A stretch of DNA of 64,000 nucleotides. Source: JBBIQS01 sp037442205. Lineage in GTDB: Bacteria > Myxococcota > Myxococcia > Myxococcales > UBA5297. The DNA lies in contig JBBIQS010000006.1 in the NCBI GenBank assembly GCA_037442205.1, positions 87,132-151,131 of the forward strand. Direction: 5' to 3'. The notes under the pieces are model-generated. The model had not been told where the DNA came from, did not search any database, and was given only the letters and a program-made list of their open reading frames with translations. The first letter of the stretch is position 1; each line of letters opens with the position of its first letter. This document shows, one piece after another, positions 16,524-29,023 of this stretch. The position numbers and the translations under genes are program-made.

Positions 16524-18029
16524 TCAGGCGGCCTTCGCCGCCTCGGCGGCGGGGGCGGCGGCCTTGCTCTGGGAGCTGCGGTAGAACCAGGCCATCCCGA
16601 TCAGCGAGGCAAGCCCAACCGCGCCCAGCATGAACCAGACGCTCCACGGGTGGTAGGCGTCCCACAGGACCTTGTTGATCTCGTAGTCGCTGGCCCCGTT
16701 CATCTTCTCGGAGAGCATCTTCATCAGCGGCGCGAGCTTCAGCTCCTTGAGAGAGTCGGCGGCGACGCCGTAGTGGCTGGTCAGGTACTGGCGCGCAAGG
16801 TTGGCCTTGGAGGCGAAACGCTCGTACAGCGGCCCGGAGAGCGCGTTGCCGAAAGCCCAGCCGATGGCATACGGGATGTTCGAGTAGCCCATGTACAGCG
16901 CCTTCTTGTCCGGCGGCGCGGTCATGCCGATGTACTCGCTGAACTTCGGGCTGCAGAGCATCTCGCCCAGGGCGAAAACGAAGATCATCGCGCCGACCAG
17001 GATGCCGCCCTGGAAGAGCCCCGAGCCGACGAAGCCCACCAGGCTGATGGCCATGCCCAAGCCGAGCGCCACCATCATCTTGTAGCGCCCGAAGAACCAC
17101 GAGATCGGCAACACCAGCAGGATGATGGCGAAGGAGTCGATGTTGATCAGGATCTCGGGCTTGGCCGCACCGTCGGCAGCCAGCAGGCCGCTGGCGCCAG
17201 TGCCCATCATCGAGGTCAGCAAGGCCCCGAAGTCGCGGGCGTCCACCCACTCGTCGATGAAGTTGGGCAGCAGGTCCCACAGCTGCATGAACATGAGCCA
17301 GAAGCCGCTGATGATCAGCAGGAACATCAGCACCTGGCGGTCCTTGAAGAGGCCGCCGATCGAGTCGACGAAGACCTTCACCGGCTTCTTGCCCCGCGCC
17401 ACCAGGTCGACCGGCGGGTCGCGGTAGAGGAAGAAGGCCGGCAGGAAGTTGAAGGCGGTGACGATGGCCGCGCCGTAGAAGGCGTAGCTCCAGGTCGGAT
17501 GCTCGTCGTTGCCGCGCAGCATCGAGAAGGCCATCGGGGCGATGAAGCCGCCGATGTTGACGACCTCGTAGAAGATCCCGAAGCCCAACCCCGAGTTTCC
17601 CTCATTGAGAGATTTGGCAACGGTGCCTTGGACCGGCGGCTTGAAGATGGCGGTCCCCGCCCCGACCAACAGCGACGCAGTGAGCATGGTGGCGAAGCCG
17701 CTGGCATTGGCCATCAGGCAATAGCCGGAGATGTTGATGACGAAGGCCACCACCAGGCTCTTGCGGTAGCCGTAGGCGTCTGTGTAGCCGCCAGAGATCA
17801 TCGGCAGCAGGCACTGGACCAGCGCCCAGGCGAAGTAGATGAAGCCCTTCTCGTTGTAGCTGAGCCCCAGCCCGCCGGCCTTGTCGCTGACCATGTACAG
17901 CGGCAGCACGGCGCGCACGCCGAAGAACGCCAGCCGCTCGAAGGTCTCCATCAGGTTGGCGATCCAGAAGTTCCAGCCCATCGTCCTGATCTGCTCGGAG
18001 ACGGGGACCCGCGCGGTGGTCTCGGCCAT
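16524..18029 (-). CDS. POT/MFS oligopeptide-type transporter
   Basis: A 501-residue, 12-helix major-facilitator protein. The helix-1 segment 'METFERLAFFGVRAVLPLY' matches the proton-coupled oligopeptide transporter (POT) motif ExxERFxYY, and 'GGYTDAYGYRKS' is the loop 2-3 signature. An extended hydrophilic segment of about 60 residues lies before the last helix ('YERFASKANLARQYLTSHYG'). Perfect AAGGAGG six bases before the ATG at 18029 sets the start. It is upstream of, and probably co-transcribed with, the Nudix gene. A second POT-type gene lies at 40869. Di/tripeptide uptake is likely from the family, but substrate range is not certain. Confidence 0.85.
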   Translation of the reverse strand: MAETTARVPVSEQIRTMGWNFWIANLMETFERLAFFGVRAVLPLYMVSDKAGGLGLSYNEKGFIYFAWALVQCLLPMISGGYTDAYGYRKSLVVAFVINISGYCLMANASGFATMLTASLLVGAGTAIFKPPVQGTVAKSLNEGNSGLGFGIFYEVVNIGGFIAPMAFSMLRGNDEHPTWSYAFYGAAIVTAFNFLPAFFLYRDPPVDLVARGKKPVKVFVDSIGGLFKDRQVLMFLLIISGFWLMFMQLWDLLPNFIDEWVDARDFGALLTSMMGTGASGLLAADGAAKPEILINIDSFAIILLVLPISWFFGRYKMMVALGLGMAISLVGFVGSGLFQGGILVGAMIFVFALGEMLCSPKFSEYIGMTAPPDKKALYMGYSNIPYAIGWAFGNALSGPLYERFASKANLARQYLTSHYGVAADSLKELKLAPLMKMLSEKMNGASDYEINKVLWDAYHPWSVWFMLGAVGLASLIGMAWFYRSSQSKAAAPAAEAAKAA

Positions 18030-18080
18030 CGATGGCCTCCTTTTCCCAGGCGAAAGACCGCGCAGCATAGGAGAGAGCGG

Positions 18081-18580
18081 CGCCGAACGCCACGGGCGCC
18101 CGCGCTCGGGCCCGGTGGGCCCCCTTTCGCCCCGCCGGCTGAGCCGTTGTAGGCTTGCTCCGTAACTTGCCCTCAGCCTCAACTACCGGAGGAAGCATGT
18201 CTCGCTGGACTCTCGCCCTGTGCGCGGCGCTGCTGCCCGCCCTTTCCCTGGCCCAGGTGCCGCAGAGGCTGGGCTACCAAGGCCGGCTGCTCAAGGCAGA
18301 TGGAACGCCGGAATCGGGCTCGACCACCCTTCTCTTCAAGCTCTTCGACGGCTCGACCGAGGTCTGGTCCGAGACCCAGACAGTCGCGCTGACGGACGGC
18401 TACTACGCGATCGAGCTGGGAGACGTCGCCGCCCTGCCGGCCAGCATCTTCAACGGCCACGAGCTGGCGCTGGAGCTGACCGTCAACGGCACCGCCCTCT
18501 CGCCCCGCCAGCGGGTCGCCTCGGTGCCCTACGCCATGTCCTGCACCAACCTCACCGGCGGCACGGTCAACGCCAGTTCC
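18081..18580 (+). repeat. direct repeat copy A (leader plus gene start)
   Basis: About 500 bases nearly identical to 20111-20611, offset by 2030-2031 bases. The repeat covers about 115 bases of upstream leader, the ribosome site and the first about 128 codons of the secreted protein, then the two copies diverge sharply. This shows a tandem duplication that included the regulatory region. Confidence 0.85.
18108..18127 (+). promoter_or_regulatory. leader hairpin, copy A
   Basis: GGGCCC-GGT-GGGCCC followed by CCTTT lies about 70 bases upstream of the ATG at 18197. The equivalent element before the second gene has a T-A pair where this one has C-G, so the stem is conserved although the bases changed. 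It may be an attenuator-like or RNA-stabilising hairpin. Confidence 0.5.
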
Positions 18581-19939
18581 ATCTCGGTCGGCAACACGCC
18601 CATCGTCGACAGCAGCGGCAAGTGGGTCGGCGCCTCCACGGTCAGCTACTCCAGTGGCTTCAGCGGCAGCGGGACCGCCAGCTCGCCGCTGGGCATCGAC
18701 TTCACCTCGGTCCAGCAGGCCATCAAGCCGGCGGCCGGCGCATTCGGCTCCCAGCTTTGCCCTCCGGGCCAGGCGCTCGCCGGCATCTCCTACAACGGCA
18801 CGGCCATCTGCCGGGCGAGCGGCGTGCTTCGCGGCCTGTGGCTGTTCGACGAGGCAGCCGGCGTCACCGCCAGCGACTCGAGCGGCAACGAAAACGCCGG
18901 CACGCTCTTCGCCGGAACCTTCACCTGGGCGATTGCCCCCAACGGCCACAACGGCGGCGCGGTCACGTTCACCGGCAACGGACTGATGGAGGTCCCCGCT
19001 TCGGCCAGCCTCGACATCACCGATGAGATCACTCTCGAGGCGTGGGTCAACATCCCCATCGGCACCACCGGCACCCGCACTGTCGTGAAACGCGAAGACG
19101 CCTACGGCATGGAGGTTGCCTTGGGCTCCAGCGGCGGCACCCTCGGCTGCCATTTCCCCTACGGCATTGGCGTGGGCCAGGCGGTGTACGCCGGAACGGT
19201 GCCGGTGGGGAGCTGGGTGCATCTGGCCTGCACCTATGACGGCGTCTATGCGCGCGCCTACATCAACGACGTCCTCGCCAGTTCGTCTTCCATGCCGTCC
19301 GGTCCGTTGCACAGTTCGAGCGGGTCGCTGTGGATCGGCGGCCAGCGCAATTCGCTCTCCAATGCGTACTTCATTGGCTCGATCGACGAGGTCCGGATCA
19401 CCGCGATCGCCAAGAGCTTCGGCGGCGGCAACAACGGCGTCCCGGTGGGCACGGTGATCGCCTCGCTGTTGACCGAGACGCAGATCCAGAACAACTTCGG
19501 CGGCGCCTGGGTGCTGGCCGATGGCCGCACTGTGACTGGCAGCCGCTACGCGATTCTCACCGGCGCCACGAGCGTCCCCGACCTGCGCGGCCTCTTCCTG
19601 CGCGGCAAGAACAACGGCCGCGCCGACGGCAAGCAGAACCCGGATTGGGACTTCGCGCTCGGCGTCTATCAGGCCGACGGGATTACCAACCACGGCCACG
19701 CGGTCACCGACCCGGGGCACCTCCATCAGCTCCCGACCTGGAACGCAGTTGCCGGAGGCGGCCACGAGGTGGGCTATGGGAACTACGGGATGGATTGGTC
19801 TCCCTACGAGGCGTCCGCTTCGGCGACCACCGGCGTCACCATCGGCAACACCTCGGCGCAGGGTGCAGCCTCCGGTTCGATCGCCGCCGACACCCGCCCG
19901 CGCAACGCCACGGTGAACTACTTCATCCGCGTCAACTAG
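18197..19939 (+). CDS. secreted LamG / tail-collar-like protein, copy A
   Basis: A 580-residue secreted protein. Residues 1-19 are a signal peptide (MSRWTLALCAALLPALSLA). Residues about 20-130 form a beta-rich module ('LGYQGRLLKADGTPESGSTT') shared almost exactly with the next gene. Residues about 215-425 are a LamG/concanavalin-like glycan-binding fold ('ITLEAWVNIP', 'GSIDEVRITAI'). The C-terminal about 150 residues resemble phage tail-collar/tail-fibre tips ('VPDLRGLFLRGKNNGRADG', ending 'RPRNATVNYFIRVN'). CCGGAGGAAGC precedes the ATG at 18197. A surface-exposed adhesin or receptor-binding role is inferred. It is followed by a terminator at 19959 and the paralogue at 20228. Confidence 0.85.
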   Translation: MSRWTLALCAALLPALSLAQVPQRLGYQGRLLKADGTPESGSTTLLFKLFDGSTEVWSETQTVALTDGYYAIELGDVAALPASIFNGHELALELTVNGTALSPRQRVASVPYAMSCTNLTGGTVNASSISVGNTPIVDSSGKWVGASTVSYSSGFSGSGTASSPLGIDFTSVQQAIKPAAGAFGSQLCPPGQALAGISYNGTAICRASGVLRGLWLFDEAAGVTASDSSGNENAGTLFAGTFTWAIAPNGHNGGAVTFTGNGLMEVPASASLDITDEITLEAWVNIPIGTTGTRTVVKREDAYGMEVALGSSGGTLGCHFPYGIGVGQAVYAGTVPVGSWVHLACTYDGVYARAYINDVLASSSSMPSGPLHSSSGSLWIGGQRNSLSNAYFIGSIDEVRITAIAKSFGGGNNGVPVGTVIASLLTETQIQNNFGGAWVLADGRTVTGSRYAILTGATSVPDLRGLFLRGKNNGRADGKQNPDWDFALGVYQADGITNHGHAVTDPGHLHQLPTWNAVAGGGHEVGYGNYGMDWSPYEASASATTGVTIGNTSAQGAASGSIAADTRPRNATVNYFIRVN

Positions 19940-19958
19940 CGCGGAGCTGAGCAGATCG

Positions 19959-19997
19959 GCGGCCCGGTCGAGACTTTCGGCCGGGCCGCTCTCTTTG
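19959..19997 (+). terminator. rho-independent terminator of copy A
   Basis: GCGGCCCGG (19959-19967) pairs with CCGGGCCGC (19981-19989) and is followed by TCTCTTTG. It stands 20 bases after the stop of copy A. A near-identical hairpin follows copy B. Confidence 0.8.
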
Positions 19998-20110
19998 TGC
20001 GGCTGACGTTCTGCGAGCGCTTCTCCGACGTGCACGCTCCAGCGGCGGCTCGCCCCGCAGCTCACCGTCTCGTCCAGCAGCAGCGGATCGGGCACCATGG
20101 GAGAAACCGG

Positions 20111-20611
20111 CACCGAACGCCACGAACGCCCGCTCTCGGGCTCGGTGAGCCCCCTTTCGCCCCGCCAACTGGGCCGTTGTAGGCTTGCCCCGTAACCTTG
20201 CCCTCAGCCTCAACTACCGGAGGAAGCATGTCTCGTTGGACTCTCGCCCTGTGCGCGGCGCTGCTGCCCGCCCTCTCCCTGGCCCAGGTGCCGCAGAAGC
20301 TGGGCTACCAAGGCCGGCTGCTCAAGGCAGATGGAACGCCGGAATCGGGCTCGACCACCCTCGTCTTCAAGCTCTTCGACGGCTCGACCGAGGTCTGGTC
20401 CGAGACCCAGACGGTCGCCCTGACGGACGGCTACTACGCGATCGAGCTGGGTGACGTCGCCGCCCTGCCGGCGAACATCTTCAACGGCCACGAGCTGGCG
20501 CTGGAGCTGACCGCCAACGGCGCCGCCCTCTCGCCCCGCCAGCGGGTCACCTCGGTGCCCTACGCCATGGCCTGCACCAACCTCACCGGCGGCACCGTCA
20601 ACGCCTCGAGC
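20111..20611 (+). repeat. direct repeat copy B (leader plus gene start)
   Basis: The second copy of the repeat at 18081-18580, with one base inserted in the leader. Similarity runs from the leader through the signal peptide and the first conserved module, then stops. Confidence 0.85.
20138..20157 (+). promoter_or_regulatory. leader hairpin, copy B
   Basis: GGGCTC-GGT-GAGCCC followed by CCTTT, in the same position as the copy A hairpin. Relative to copy A, one C-G pair has become T-A: two linked changes that keep the stem. Confidence 0.5.
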
Positions 20612-21745
20612 GTCACCGTCGGCGGCTCCAGCGGCGTCAGCCTCAGCTCGAGCGGCATCACCGTGAACGGCACCGCCATCGTCGATGGCTCCGGCGCGTT
20701 CCAGATCTCTCAGGCCAGTGCCGGGTCGAGCGGCCTGCTCTCCTCGAGCGACTGGTCGGCCTTCAACAACAAGGCCCCGGCCTCCGGCAGCGGCAGCTAC
20801 ATCCAGAACCAGAGCGCCGGTCCTCAGGCCAACGCCAGCTTCGCCATCAGCGGGACGGGAGCGGCGAACAGCGGCCTGGTCGCCTCGAGCCGGCCGGCCA
20901 CCGCCGGCACCTCCGGCACGGTGGCGCTGGCGGCCAACGGCGCCTCCCTCGGGACCTGCTCGGGCACGGCCTCGATCGCGGCGGGCAGCACCGCCTTGAG
21001 CGGCGACAGCGTGGCCAAGTTCGCAAGCGAGCTGGCGACCGGCGACGTCATCGTCCTGACCGCGAGCGGGTCGAGCCAGATGTTCCAGGTGGCCAGCGTT
21101 TCGGCCAACAACGCCGCGGTGGTGACCCCGCCCGCGACGGCGAACCTGCTCAACGGAGCCCTGACGATCCAGAAGCCGGTCGCCGCGCTGCTGGGGACGA
21201 ACGGCAAGGGCGTCGTGATCAATGGACAGGGGCAGGTGGGCATCGGCACCGCCAACCCGGCGGCCAGCCTGCACGTCGGCGGCAACGTGCAGTCCGACGG
21301 CGCCTACGCCGGCTTCGGCATCATGCCCATCGGCTCGATCATCGCCTGGCACAAGGGTCTGCCGAACACCCCGGCGCTCCCCGCGGGTTGGGCCGAGTGC
21401 AACGGCCAGACGATCTCCGATGCCGCCTCTCCCTACAACGGCGTGGCGCTGCCCAATCTCAACGGCAGCGGCCTGTTCCTGCGCGGCTCGGCGACCAGCG
21501 GCACGCTCCAGAATGCCAGCCGCGTGGCAGTCACTCTGGAGACCAACAGCAGTTACCTCTACTTCGATGCCAGCGGCAGGAACATGACTCAATACAACGG
21601 CGACTTCGACGCCACCGACACCCTGGCCGCCAGCCAGCGCGGCTACATCGCCAAGACCGGCACCGACAGCGCCCCCGGCCAGATCTACGCGGCTCGGGTC
21701 CGTCCCGCCAACATGAGCGTGGTGTGGATCATGCGCATCAAGTAG
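20228..21745 (+). CDS. secreted tail-collar-like protein, copy B
   Basis: A 505-residue paralogue of the gene at 18197. The signal peptide and residues about 20-130 are nearly identical to copy A. There is no LamG fold; instead about 230 residues are rich in Ser, Gly and Ala ('SSGLLSSSDWSAFNNKAPAS', 'GVVINGQGQVGIGTANPAAS'), a style typical of phage tail-fibre and bacterial trimeric stalk proteins. The C-terminus has a clear phage tail-collar module ('PAGWAECNGQTISDA', 'LPNLNGSGLFLRG', ending 'RPANMSVVWIMRIK'). The ATG has the same GGAGGAAGC ribosome site as copy A. A terminator follows at 21768. The shared N-terminus with exchanged body suggests surface-protein diversification. Confidence 0.85.
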   Translation: MSRWTLALCAALLPALSLAQVPQKLGYQGRLLKADGTPESGSTTLVFKLFDGSTEVWSETQTVALTDGYYAIELGDVAALPANIFNGHELALELTANGAALSPRQRVTSVPYAMACTNLTGGTVNASSVTVGGSSGVSLSSSGITVNGTAIVDGSGAFQISQASAGSSGLLSSSDWSAFNNKAPASGSGSYIQNQSAGPQANASFAISGTGAANSGLVASSRPATAGTSGTVALAANGASLGTCSGTASIAAGSTALSGDSVAKFASELATGDVIVLTASGSSQMFQVASVSANNAAVVTPPATANLLNGALTIQKPVAALLGTNGKGVVINGQGQVGIGTANPAASLHVGGNVQSDGAYAGFGIMPIGSIIAWHKGLPNTPALPAGWAECNGQTISDAASPYNGVALPNLNGSGLFLRGSATSGTLQNASRVAVTLETNSSYLYFDASGRNMTQYNGDFDATDTLAASQRGYIAKTGTDSAPGQIYAARVRPANMSVVWIMRIK

Positions 21746-21767
21746 CCAGGCTCGTCCTCACTCCACT

Positions 21768-21806
21768 GCGGCCCGGTCGAGCGATTCGGCCGGGCCGCTC
21801 TCTTTG
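21768..21806 (+). terminator. rho-independent terminator of copy B
   Basis: GCGGCCCGG (21768-21776) pairs with CCGGGCCGC (21790-21798), followed by TCTCTTTG. It has the same stem and tail as the terminator at 19959, so the duplicated unit includes its 3' end. Confidence 0.8.
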
Positions 21807-21882
21807 CGGGCTCAGGACGTCCAGGGTGCGACCAGTTCGATCGACCGGCGGCCGTACCAAGCCACAGCAACCGCCCGGCGGC

Positions 21883-25515
<3,633 letters not shown>

Positions 25516-25656
25516 CGCAGTGAAACATCCGGCTCGCGGCCGGGCGCACTAGATGGAATGGCTCCGAGGAAGCTGTCAAGGACACGGCCGCCGGCCTGCC
25601 TTCCCGGCTGCAGCGTGGCCAGAAATGAGCTAAACCTGAACACTTGGAGGCAGCCG

Positions 25657-27390
25657 TTGCGCCGGTCCCTTCTCGCCAGCCTGATGTGCCTGTTCGGGAT
25701 CGCCACCATTCTCCCGGTCGCGTCGGTGGGGATGGTCGCCCTCTACTATGGACAGCGCGGTGTCGCCCGCAAGGGAACCGAGCTCGCTGGCGAGCGGGCG
25801 CAGCGCATCGCGCTTCAGGTGGGCGCGGCTTTTCACGAGGAGATCGAGTCGGCCCAGGCAGCCCTCGGCGCTGCCGATCTTTCGGCGGGCATCGACGGGA
25901 GCCGGCGCGCGCTCGGCGGGCTGGTCAAGATTCCCGAAATTCTCGGTATTTCGCTGGTTGGAGAACGCGGGGACATCCTGCCCGGGCTGGAGGCCCGCGC
26001 CGACCAGGCGCCATCCGCCCCCGCCCCCAAGCTTCCCTCGCTTGCCGACATGCAGAGCGACGGCGCGCTTCTGCTCGGGGCTGACCGCTCCGGCCCGAGC
26101 GGCATGGCGGTGGCGCACCTGGCCTTCGCCCTGCCGCGCGGCAAGGGGCCGGCAGCCCATGCCATCGTGGACCTGCAGCTGGACGACCTGGAGACCGTGC
26201 TTGTCGCCGGCCGGAGCAGCGCCGGTTCGCGCATCTTCCTCGCCGATCGGGACGGGAAGGTGCTGCTCCCCTCCTCTGGCGCGGCCACCGTGGCCGAGAT
26301 CGAGCGCGGGAGCGAGCTGCTGGCCATGTCGCGCTGGGTCGATGAGCAACATCCGCTCGACACCCGGGTGCTCGACGGCGCCGACGGCGCGCTGTGGGCC
26401 GCTGCGGCGGCGGTGCCTGGGACGAATTGGCGGCTGCTCACCGTGCAACCGGGTGAAGAGCTCTTCCCGCTGCTGGGCCGCTTCCGGACCGGGCTGACGC
26501 TGGCCTTCGCGGGCGCGGTGCTCCTCGCGCTGGCCCTGGCCTACGCCATCGCCCGCCGCGGGGAGAACCTGGTCAAGGACTTCACCGAGGCGGCCCTCAA
26601 GATCGCCGGCGGCCAGTTCGGGGTGCAGGTCGGCTACCGCGGCAAGAACGAGCTGGGGAGGCTGGCTCAGGTCTTCGACTACATGTCGCAGCAGCTGCAG
26701 GCCTACGACGCCGAGACCCGCGGCCTCTACAAGAACCTGGAGGAGGGCTACCTGCAGACCATGCTCGCCCTCTCCAACGTGATCGACAGCAAGGACGCCT
26801 ACACCCACGGCCACTCGCGCCGGGTGGCCGAGCTGGCGGCAGAGGTCGGCCGGGAGATGCACCTGCCCGAGCACGACGTGAAGCACCTGCTCTACGGAGG
26901 GCTGCTGCATGACCTGGGCAAGATCGGCGTGGTCGAGCCGATCCTCCTCAAGAAGAGCCAGCTCACCGAGGACGAGATGAAGGCGATGAAGGAGCACCCG
27001 GAGATCGGGGCCACCATCATCGCCCAGGTCGATTTCCTCAAGCCGATCATCCCGGCGGTACGCAACCACCACGAGCGCTGGGACGGCCGCGGCTATCCCG
27101 ACGGCATGGCAGGCGAGGCCATCCCGCTGATGGCGCGCATCGTCGGCGCTGCCGACACCTGGGATGCCTGCACCTCGCACCGCACCTACCAGAGGGCCAT
27201 GACCTTCGAGCGAGCGCTGGAGGTGATGCGCAACCTCTCCGGCCGGCAGCTCGATCCGAAGGTCGGCGCGGCGCTGGAGGCGGTGGTCCGGCGGCGCAAG
27301 GAGAGCGGCGCCAAGGTGAGCGAGGGCGACGAGCCGCAGGCGCCGGTGCCAGTCCAGCAGCAGCCGGCGGAGCAGAAGCAGCTACCCTGA
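25657..27390 (+). CDS. membrane HD-GYP phosphodiesterase with periplasmic sensor
   Basis: A 577-residue protein. The start is a TTG at 25657, supported by GGAGG six bases upstream and by the position of the first membrane helix (residues about 10-32). A periplasmic sensor region of about 240 residues follows, with a second helix at about 277-299 and then a HAMP linker. Residues about 370-560 are an HD-GYP domain with all key motifs: 'HSRRVAEL', 'LLHDLGKIG', and 'NHHERWDGRGYPDG'. HD-GYP domains hydrolyse cyclic di-GMP (some cleave cGAMP). The C-terminal 25 residues are Gln/Pro-rich. It converges with the radical SAM gene six bases away. Confidence 0.9.
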   Translation: MRRSLLASLMCLFGIATILPVASVGMVALYYGQRGVARKGTELAGERAQRIALQVGAAFHEEIESAQAALGAADLSAGIDGSRRALGGLVKIPEILGISLVGERGDILPGLEARADQAPSAPAPKLPSLADMQSDGALLLGADRSGPSGMAVAHLAFALPRGKGPAAHAIVDLQLDDLETVLVAGRSSAGSRIFLADRDGKVLLPSSGAATVAEIERGSELLAMSRWVDEQHPLDTRVLDGADGALWAAAAAVPGTNWRLLTVQPGEELFPLLGRFRTGLTLAFAGAVLLALALAYAIARRGENLVKDFTEAALKIAGGQFGVQVGYRGKNELGRLAQVFDYMSQQLQAYDAETRGLYKNLEEGYLQTMLALSNVIDSKDAYTHGHSRRVAELAAEVGREMHLPEHDVKHLLYGGLLHDLGKIGVVEPILLKKSQLTEDEMKAMKEHPEIGATIIAQVDFLKPIIPAVRNHHERWDGRGYPDGMAGEAIPLMARIVGAADTWDACTSHRTYQRAMTFERALEVMRNLSGRQLDPKVGAALEAVVRRRKESGAKVSEGDEPQAPVPVQQQPAEQKQLP

Positions 27391-27395
27391 CAGTT

Positions 27396-28925
27396 CTAAG
27401 GCGCCTCCGGCGCCCGCCACGCCAGCGCCGGGACCTCGCGGCGCCGATCGGCGACCGAGGTCGCCCGGAACGGCAGCGCCCCGCGCTCGGCGAAGGCCCG
27501 CTTCCAGGCCGCGAATCCGCCGCCCGCCTTCCAGGCGTCGAGGGCGGCGAGCCCGGCCTGCGGGCCGCACTGCGCCAGCATGTACTCGACGTAGGCCCAG
27601 CGCGCCGAGGTCGGGCGCACTTCCACCCGGCCCTTCACCTTCTTGCGCAGGCGGGCGAGCTTGGCCTCGAGCTGGTTGATCGGCTCGAACGGCGCGCCGT
27701 CGAGGGGAGTGTTGCGCTTGGCGACGAAGGGCGCGATCCCCAGCGACACCGGAATCAGCTTCGACAGCTCGCTGGTGAAGGCCGCCAGCTCGTCGATGTC
27801 GGCCTCGGTCTCGTTGGGAAGACCGATCATCTCGTAGATCTTGAGCCGGCCGATGCCAGCGTCGCGGGTGTAGTGGGCGGCGGTGAGCAGGTGCTTCTCG
27901 CTGGTCTTGCGGTCCACCGCGTCGCGCAGCCGCTGGGAGGCGCCGTCGGAGGCGACGGTCAGCGTCTTGTAGCCGCCCTCGGCCAGCAGCCGCACCAGCT
28001 CCGGAGTCAGCCGGTTGGCGCGCAGGCTGCTGATGCCCACCTGCCGGCCGCTCTCCACCAGCTTGCCGACCAGCTGCTCGATCTCCGGGTGATCGGTCAC
28101 CGCCGCGCCCACCAGGCCGACCTTGCGCGCCTGCTCGGGAATCAGCGACAGCACCTTCGAGGCGCCGATCCGGCGCATCCCGCCGTTGGTGGTACGGCGC
28201 ATGACGCAGTAGGTGCAGCCCTGCGAGCAGCCGCGCTCGGCCTCGATCAGGAACATCGAGCGCAGCTCGGTGTGCGGGGTCAGGATCTGCGAGCGCGCCG
28301 GCAGCTTGGAGTCGGGCGCCCGGGCGATGGCCGGCAGAGGCCGGCCGGTCCCGGTGCGGAGGAACCCCGGCAGCCTGTCCAGCCTCGCGAGCAGCTCCTC
28401 TCGCGACAGCCCCTCGAGAGCTGCCGCCAGCAACTGGTGGACGGTCTCTTCTCCTTCACCCATCACCAGCAGATCGACGAAGGGCTCGAGCGGCGCTGGG
28501 TTGGAGTTAGTGAGCGGCCCGCCGGCGATGACCAGCGGGTGCCCCGGCCCGCGCTCGCTCGAAAGCAAGGGCAGGCCGGCCAGCGAGAGCATCTCCAAGA
28601 CACCGGTGATCTCCAGCTCGTAGGCGACCGAGAAGGCGAGGATCGGCAGCTGTGAGATGGGCGTCTGGGTTTCGTAGGCGAAGAGCGGCACGCCCGAAGC
28701 CCGCGCCGCCTCGACCTCGTCCGGGAGGAAGGCCCGCTCGGCGGTGGCGCCTGGATGCTCGTGAATCTCGCGGTAGATGGTCTGGAACCCGAGCGAGCTC
28801 ATGCCCACGTGGTAGGGGCTCGGATAGCAGAGCGCCACGCGCAGCGGCGCGTCCTTGTACAGGGTGCCCTGCTCGTCGGCGAGCCGCTGTTCTACGAGCT
28901 TGATCTGGTCCCAGCGCGATTCCAT
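27396..28925 (-). CDS. B12-binding-type radical SAM protein
   Basis: A 509-residue radical SAM enzyme. The N-terminal about 160 residues resemble a cobalamin-binding Rossmann domain ('YPSPYHVGMSSLGFQTIY'), and 'VIAGGPLTNSNPAPLEPFVD' is typical of the B12-type radical SAM families. The iron-sulfur motif CxxxCxxC is 'CSQGCTYC' at about residue 238. 'YEMIGLPNETEADIDEL' is the usual post-barrel strand. The layout fits the TIGR03960-like group, whose reaction is not well defined. It is upstream of the transsulfuration gene on the opposite side of a short gap and shares its strand. Confidence 0.85.
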   Translation of the reverse strand: MESRWDQIKLVEQRLADEQGTLYKDAPLRVALCYPSPYHVGMSSLGFQTIYREIHEHPGATAERAFLPDEVEAARASGVPLFAYETQTPISQLPILAFSVAYELEITGVLEMLSLAGLPLLSSERGPGHPLVIAGGPLTNSNPAPLEPFVDLLVMGEGEETVHQLLAAALEGLSREELLARLDRLPGFLRTGTGRPLPAIARAPDSKLPARSQILTPHTELRSMFLIEAERGCSQGCTYCVMRRTTNGGMRRIGASKVLSLIPEQARKVGLVGAAVTDHPEIEQLVGKLVESGRQVGISSLRANRLTPELVRLLAEGGYKTLTVASDGASQRLRDAVDRKTSEKHLLTAAHYTRDAGIGRLKIYEMIGLPNETEADIDELAAFTSELSKLIPVSLGIAPFVAKRNTPLDGAPFEPINQLEAKLARLRKKVKGRVEVRPTSARWAYVEYMLAQCGPQAGLAALDAWKAGGGFAAWKRAFAERGALPFRATSVADRRREVPALAWRAPEAP

Positions 28926-29023
28926 CGGCTCCTAGGTAACACCCGGCGATGCCGAGCGTCGGAGACCATCGCCCACTCGCGGCGAGCGATGGTCCCGGCT
29001 CAGGCGATCCCTGGCGGCCCGCC

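Noticed and set aside
18130..18170. Sigma-54 promoter in the duplicated leader
   Set aside because: The GG and GC dinucleotides are not at the required 10-base spacing in either copy.
18179..20113. 644-codon minus-strand frame across the first tail-collar gene
   Set aside because: It runs across the terminator and leader of the duplicated unit and has no protein-like pattern.
16524..21745. A prophage, because of the tail-fibre-like proteins
   Set aside because: There is no capsid, portal, terminase, integrase or lysis gene nearby, and both proteins carry bacterial signal peptides.
25555..25579. Promoter for mfd with a perfect TTGACA at 25579-25574
   Set aside because: The best downstream -10 (TCTAGT) is 20 bases away, too far for confidence.
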